Source: JBFEYJ01 sp041546305 (GTDB lineage: Bacteria; Pseudomonadota; Gammaproteobacteria; Thiohalomonadales; Thiohalomonadaceae). Taken from it: a stretch of DNA of 9,124 nt. Both the position numbers and the translations under genes were made by a program. Positions 5,824 to 9,124 of the stretch are shown in pieces. The stretch spans positions 1 to 9,124 of the forward strand of contig JBFEWO010000115.1 in assembly GCA_041546305.1 (NCBI GenBank), in the 5' to 3' direction. The notes beneath the pieces are model-generated. The model had not been told where the DNA came from. It searched no databases and saw only the letters and a program-made list of their open reading frames with translations. How positions within the stretch are numbered: the stretch's first letter is position 1; every line of letters begins with the position of its first letter.

Positions 5824-7134
5824 ATGAATCCCGTTAAAGTCGGTCTGTTGGGACTGGGCACCGTCGGCGGCGGCACGGTCAACGTCCTCAAACGCAATGC
5901 CGAGGAGATCGCACGTCGCGCTGGGCGCGGTATCGTCGTCTCCCACGCTGCGGCCCGTGATATCAGCAAGCCGCGCATTTGCGACACCACGGATATTGAG
6001 CTGACCGTGGATCCGGCCGAGGTGGTCGAAAACCCGGAAGTGGAGGTGATCGTCGAGCTCATCGGCGGCGATGGCCTGGCCCGCGAAATGGTGTTGCGAG
6101 CTATCGCCAACGGCAAGCATGTGGTGACCGCCAACAAGGCACTGATCGCCAAGCACGGTAACGAGATCTTCGCTGCGGCCCAGGAGAAGGGCGTGATGGT
6201 CGCTTTCGAGGCAGCGGTCGCCGGCGGTATCCCGATCATCAAGGCGATGCGCGAAGGACTTTCAGCCAACCGCATCGAGTGGCTGGCGGGCATCATTAAC
6301 GGTACCGGCAATTTCATCCTTACCGAGATGCGAGACAAGGGGCGCGATTTTGCCGATGTCTTGGCCGAGGCGCAGCGCCTGGGCTACGCCGAGGCCGACC
6401 CCACCTTCGATGTGGAGGGGATCGATGCCGCCCACAAGCTGACCATTCTTGCCTCCATCGCCTTCGGTATCCCGCTGCAGTTCGACAAGACCTTCACCGA
6501 AGGGATCAGTCACATCACTGGCGAGGATGTGGCCTATGCCGAGGCGCTAGGTTATCGCATCAAGCATCTGGGCATTGCTCGACGCACCGCCGGCGGTATC
6601 GAGATGCGCGTTCATCCGACCCTGATCCCGGAGCGTCGCCTCATCGCCAATGTCGACGGGGTGATGAATGCGGTACTGGTACAGGGTGATGCGGTCGGGC
6701 CGACCCTCTACTATGGTGCCGGTGCCGGCGCCGATCCCACTGCCTCGGCGGTGGTGGCCGACATCATTGATGTAACCCGCACCCTGACCTCCGATCCCGA
6801 GAATCGGGTGCCGCACCTGGCTTTCCAGCCCGATGCGATCACCGACATCCCGGTCCTGCCAATGGATGAGGTGACGACCTCCTACTACCTGCGTATGCAG
6901 GTGCAGGACCATCCGGGCGTGCTGGCCGATATCACTCGTATCCTCAGTGAGGCGCAGATCAGCGTTGAGGCGATGATCCAGAAACCCTCTGTTGATGGTG
7001 GCTATAGCGTGCCGCTCATTTTGCTGACCCATCAGGTGGTCGAGGCGAAAATGAATGATGCGATTGCCAGGATCGAGGCGCTCAAGGCAACCCAGAGCCA
7101 GGTTGTGCGTATCCGCATGGAGCCTCTGGGCTGA
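5824..7134 (+). CDS. hom: Homoserine dehydrogenase (monofunctional, with ACT domain)
   Basis: A 436-residue enzyme reducing aspartate-4-semialdehyde to homoserine with NAD(P)H, the branch point to threonine and methionine. The N-terminal Rossmann motif GLGTVGGG is at residues 10-17. TANKALI (102-108, Lys105) and FEAAVAGGIPII mark the nucleotide/dimer region. IINGTGNFILTEM and EADPTFDVEGIDAAHKL form the catalytic domain, with Glu190, Asp201 and Lys205 aligning to the catalytic set known in yeast (Glu208, Asp219, Lys223). A C-terminal ACT domain covers about 352-436 (YYLRMQVQDHPGVLADI onward), the usual site of threonine feedback inhibition. There is no fused aspartokinase. ATG 5824 is preferred over ATG 5818, which adds only MV. 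It follows alaA behind a terminator-like hairpin. thrC, common just after hom in related bacteria, is absent. Confidence 0.95.
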   Translation: MNPVKVGLLGLGTVGGGTVNVLKRNAEEIARRAGRGIVVSHAAARDISKPRICDTTDIELTVDPAEVVENPEVEVIVELIGGDGLAREMVLRAIANGKHVVTANKALIAKHGNEIFAAAQEKGVMVAFEAAVAGGIPIIKAMREGLSANRIEWLAGIINGTGNFILTEMRDKGRDFADVLAEAQRLGYAEADPTFDVEGIDAAHKLTILASIAFGIPLQFDKTFTEGISHITGEDVAYAEALGYRIKHLGIARRTAGGIEMRVHPTLIPERRLIANVDGVMNAVLVQGDAVGPTLYYGAGAGADPTASAVVADIIDVTRTLTSDPENRVPHLAFQPDAITDIPVLPMDEVTTSYYLRMQVQDHPGVLADITRILSEAQISVEAMIQKPSVDGGYSVPLILLTHQVVEAKMNDAIARIEALKATQSQVVRIRMEPLG

Positions 7135-7163
7135 ACTGACACCAATTAGAGAATGAAAGGGAA

Positions 7164-7187
7164 AAGGGGGCGTAATGCCCCCTTCTT
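7164..7187 (+). terminator. Intrinsic terminator after hom
   Basis: An 8-bp stem AAGGGGGC (7164-7171) / GCCCCCTT (7177-7184) with loop GTAAT starts 29 bases after the hom stop. The downstream T-tract is weak (TTCTT), so termination may be incomplete. On the opposite strand the hairpin is followed by TTTT. Confidence 0.7.
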
Positions 7188-7227
7188 GTCGGTGCATCAC
7201 GTGCTCTTGTTTTGACGGTTTTTCTCA

Positions 7228-8211
7228 ATGCCACAGTGTTCATTAACCCTGCTGCTTTCAGATCTCGAACGACATTTACCGGAGGGTGCTGATTGGCCGC
7301 AGTTACCGGCACTGCAATTGTTGTTGTCTAAGGGACAAAGGGAAAGAATGCCCGCGGATTTATCCGCCTCCCTGTTTGACCTTTTCCATCTGCGGCTCGA
7401 GGAGCACAGGGACTGGCCGGTGGCCTCCTTGAGCGCGCTGGGGGACGGTTTGGCCGCCAGCAGCGGCTGGTGGCTGCGTGCCGATCCGGTTCATCTGGTG
7501 GCAGACCGTGACCAGCTTTATCTCTCCGCCTGTCATGTCCTTGGCGTCACCCAGAGCGAAGCGGAGGAACTGGTTAAAGAGCTCAACCGAACCTATGCGG
7601 CGGATGGCTGGGAGTTCATTGCGGTGACGCCCCAGCGCTGGTACCTGCGCTTGCCTCAGCCGCTGGCGATGCGCACCATTCCAACCTCTGGCGCAATCGG
7701 GCGCCGGGTGGGCGAAGTGCTGCCGCAGGGCGAAGACGCGCTGGTTTTCCAGCGGGCGATGACGGAAATCCAGATGCTGCTGCATACCAGCCTGGCTAAT
7801 ACCCGACGAAGCGAACAGGGATTCCTGACAATCAACAGTCTCTGGTTCTGGGGAGGCGGTGAATTGCCGGAAGCGGCGGGTGAGTCTGCTTGGGATCGTA
7901 TCGTGGCCGATGACCCGCTGCTGCTGGGGCTGGCCAGGCTCCATGGTGTCGAGACGGCGACAGCCGCGGCGACTCCACTGAGGTTGGGGGCCGGGGAGGC
8001 GAAGGTGCTATGGCAGGCGGACGTAACATCGCTTGAGTTGGCCGAACGGGAGTTGTTTGCTCCGCTGGTGGCGATGCTTCAGTCGGGGGAACTGGCGGAA
8101 CTGGTGCTTGTGTTGCCGGGCTACGGGCGTTGGCATATCGATCGTGCCGCATTGCGGCGGTGGTGGCGACGTCGTAAGCCACTCTCCGCATTACTGCAGG
8201 TGTCCGGCTGA
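7228..8211 (+). CDS. RpfE-type regulatory protein (phosphoglycerate-mutase-like annotation)
   Basis: A 327-residue soluble protein with no signal peptide or membrane span. It resembles the RpfE family first named from the Xanthomonas rpf cluster, often labelled 'regulatory protein RpfE type' or 'phosphoglycerate mutase'. Recognisable stretches are WWLRADPVHLVADRDQLYL at 81-99, the LNxxY segment at 119-123, RWYL (137-140), NSLWFWGGG (203-211), and a basic, Trp-rich C-terminus (RRWWRRRKPL, 310-319). The first 70 residues are leucine-rich and poorly conserved. The function is not established and I see no classic catalytic motif; the family similarity to alkaline-phosphatase-superfamily mutases is a database-level idea I cannot test here. 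Its TGA shares one base with the recJ ATG (TGATG), so the two are almost certainly co-translated; rpfE also neighbours recJ in Xanthomonas. The ATG at 7228 has no good ribosome site and no clear promoter was found in 7188-7227. Confidence 0.8.
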   Translation: MPQCSLTLLLSDLERHLPEGADWPQLPALQLLLSKGQRERMPADLSASLFDLFHLRLEEHRDWPVASLSALGDGLAASSGWWLRADPVHLVADRDQLYLSACHVLGVTQSEAEELVKELNRTYAADGWEFIAVTPQRWYLRLPQPLAMRTIPTSGAIGRRVGEVLPQGEDALVFQRAMTEIQMLLHTSLANTRRSEQGFLTINSLWFWGGGELPEAAGESAWDRIVADDPLLLGLARLHGVETATAAATPLRLGAGEAKVLWQADVTSLELAERELFAPLVAMLQSGELAELVLVLPGYGRWHIDRAALRRWWRRRKPLSALLQVSG

Positions 8212-9124
8212 TGTATCGGAGTACCCACCATATCATCCGACGCGAACCGGCATCTGTTCCTGCAGGGTTTCCCTCTGACCTTACACCATTGCTGGCGCGT
8301 GTCTATGCCTGCCGTGGGGTGACTTCTGCCGAGGAATTAAACCACTCGCTGGAACGCCTGCTGCCGTTTCAGCAGCTCAAGGGCATCGATGAGGCGGTTG
8401 GCCTTCTGGCCGAGTCCCTGATCGAGCGCTGGCGCATCCTGGTGGTAGGAGACTTTGATGCCGATGGTGCTACCAGTACTGCCGTGGCGGTGAAGGCGCT
8501 ACGAATGCTTGGTGCCGCCGAGGTCGATTTTCTGGTACCCAACCGTTTCGAATATGGCTATGGCCTAACGCCGGAGATCGTCGCTGTCGCCACTGAGCGT
8601 TCACCTGACCTGATTGTCACTGTCGACAACGGTATCTCCAGTATTCAGGGGGTCGCAGCGGCGCAGCAGGCGGGGATCAAGGTACTGGTCACCGACCACC
8701 ATTTACCGGGTGAGTCTCTTCCCGCCGCTGAGGCAATCGTCAATCCCAATCAGCCCGGCGACACCTTTGCGAGCAAGCACCTGGCGGGGGTGGGGGTGAT
8801 TTTCTACACCCTGCTGGCCCTGCGTGCCCGCCTGCGGGAACAGGGCTGGTTCGGCCGGCAGGGGATCGCCGAACCCAACCTTGCCACCTTGCTGGATCTA
8901 GTAGCGCTAGGGACTGTGGCGGATGTCGTGCCGCTGGACCACAACAATCGTATCCTGGTGGCGCAGGGGCTGGCGCGCATTCGTGCCGGTCACGCCTCGC
9001 CCGGTATTCAGGCCCTATGCGAGGCCTCCAGGCGCGATATGTCAAGACTTGTTTCCAGCGATCTGGGTTTCGGCCTAGGTCCGCGTCTCAATGCCGCCGG
9101 TCGCATGGAGGACATGAGCATCGG
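8211..9124 (+). CDS. recJ: Single-stranded-DNA-specific exonuclease RecJ, N-terminal part (partial)
   Basis: The first 304 codons, plus two bases, of a gene that continues past the window; full-length RecJ is usually about 570 residues. RecJ is a 5'-3' single-strand exonuclease of the DHH phosphoesterase superfamily, acting in recombination (RecFOR), mismatch and base-excision repair. Visible motifs are GDFDADGATSTA (Asp81, Asp83, Asp85), TVDNGI (Asp139), the name-giving DHH at 162-164 in VTDHHLPG, DLVALGTVADVVPL at about 231-244, and LGPRLNAAGR at 289-298. These cover the metal-binding catalytic core. The OB-fold DNA-binding part and the DHHA1 end lie outside. The start ATG overlaps the upstream RpfE-type stop as TGATG, which fixes the start and implies coupling. 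The key residues are intact, so it should be active. Confidence 0.96.
   Translation, partial: MYRSTHHIIRREPASVPAGFPSDLTPLLARVYACRGVTSAEELNHSLERLLPFQQLKGIDEAVGLLAESLIERWRILVVGDFDADGATSTAVAVKALRMLGAAEVDFLVPNRFEYGYGLTPEIVAVATERSPDLIVTVDNGISSIQGVAAAQQAGIKVLVTDHHLPGESLPAAEAIVNPNQPGDTFASKHLAGVGVIFYTLLALRARLREQGWFGRQGIAEPNLATLLDLVALGTVADVVPLDHNNRILVAQGLARIRAGHASPGIQALCEASRRDMSRLVSSDLGFGLGPRLNAAGRMEDMSI

Noticed and set aside
6547..7200. 217-codon open frame antisense to the end of hom
   Set aside because: It covers the conserved catalytic and ACT coding region of hom and the terminator; no recognisable domain.
7212..7217. TTGACG as a -35 for the RpfE-type gene
   Set aside because: A matching -10 would fall inside the coding region after the ATG, so it cannot drive this start.

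Overview
The window looks like a chromosomal housekeeping segment of a gammaproteobacterium. The evidence is the pcm - yqaA - nlpD - rpoS string, an RpoS rather than another sigma-70 paralogue, AlaC- and AlaA-type alanine transaminases, and an RpfE-type protein just before recJ. Base composition is moderately GC-rich. There is no phage, transposon, CRISPR or tRNA signal. I cannot name a genus; a sulfur-oxidising or Chromatiales-like lineage would fit, but that is a guess.

Layout. (1) 1-2679, plus strand: the end of pcm (isoaspartyl repair), a YqaA-type membrane protein, the lipoprotein NlpD and the stationary-phase sigma factor RpoS, tightly packed with overlaps or gaps of about 10 to 65 bases. 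(2) 2684-3094, minus strand: a small Mth938/DUF498 protein that converges on rpoS with only 4 bases between the stop codons. (3) 3095-7134, plus strand: a divergent control region (a perfect TTGACA -35, a 17-base palindrome and a 12-codon leader ORF) followed by alaC, alaA and hom. Between alaA and hom lies an intrinsic-terminator-like structure that looks like an attenuator, because there is almost no room for a separate hom promoter behind it. hom is followed by a terminator hairpin. (4) 7228-9124, plus strand: an RpfE-type protein overlapping the start of recJ, which runs off the window.

How the genes work together. Region 1 combines cell-envelope and stress functions: protein repair, activation of cell separation, and the general stress sigma factor. 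Region 3 is amino-acid metabolism: two pyruvate/glutamate-linked transaminases beside the branch-point enzyme for threonine and methionine. thrC, which often follows hom, is absent. Region 4 couples the poorly understood RpfE family to the single-strand exonuclease RecJ.

I found no clearly new multi-gene system. The items most worth a second look are regulatory: the conditional terminator before hom and the leader of alaC. No gene-free stretch exceeds 300 bases; the longest is the 144 bases before alaC.
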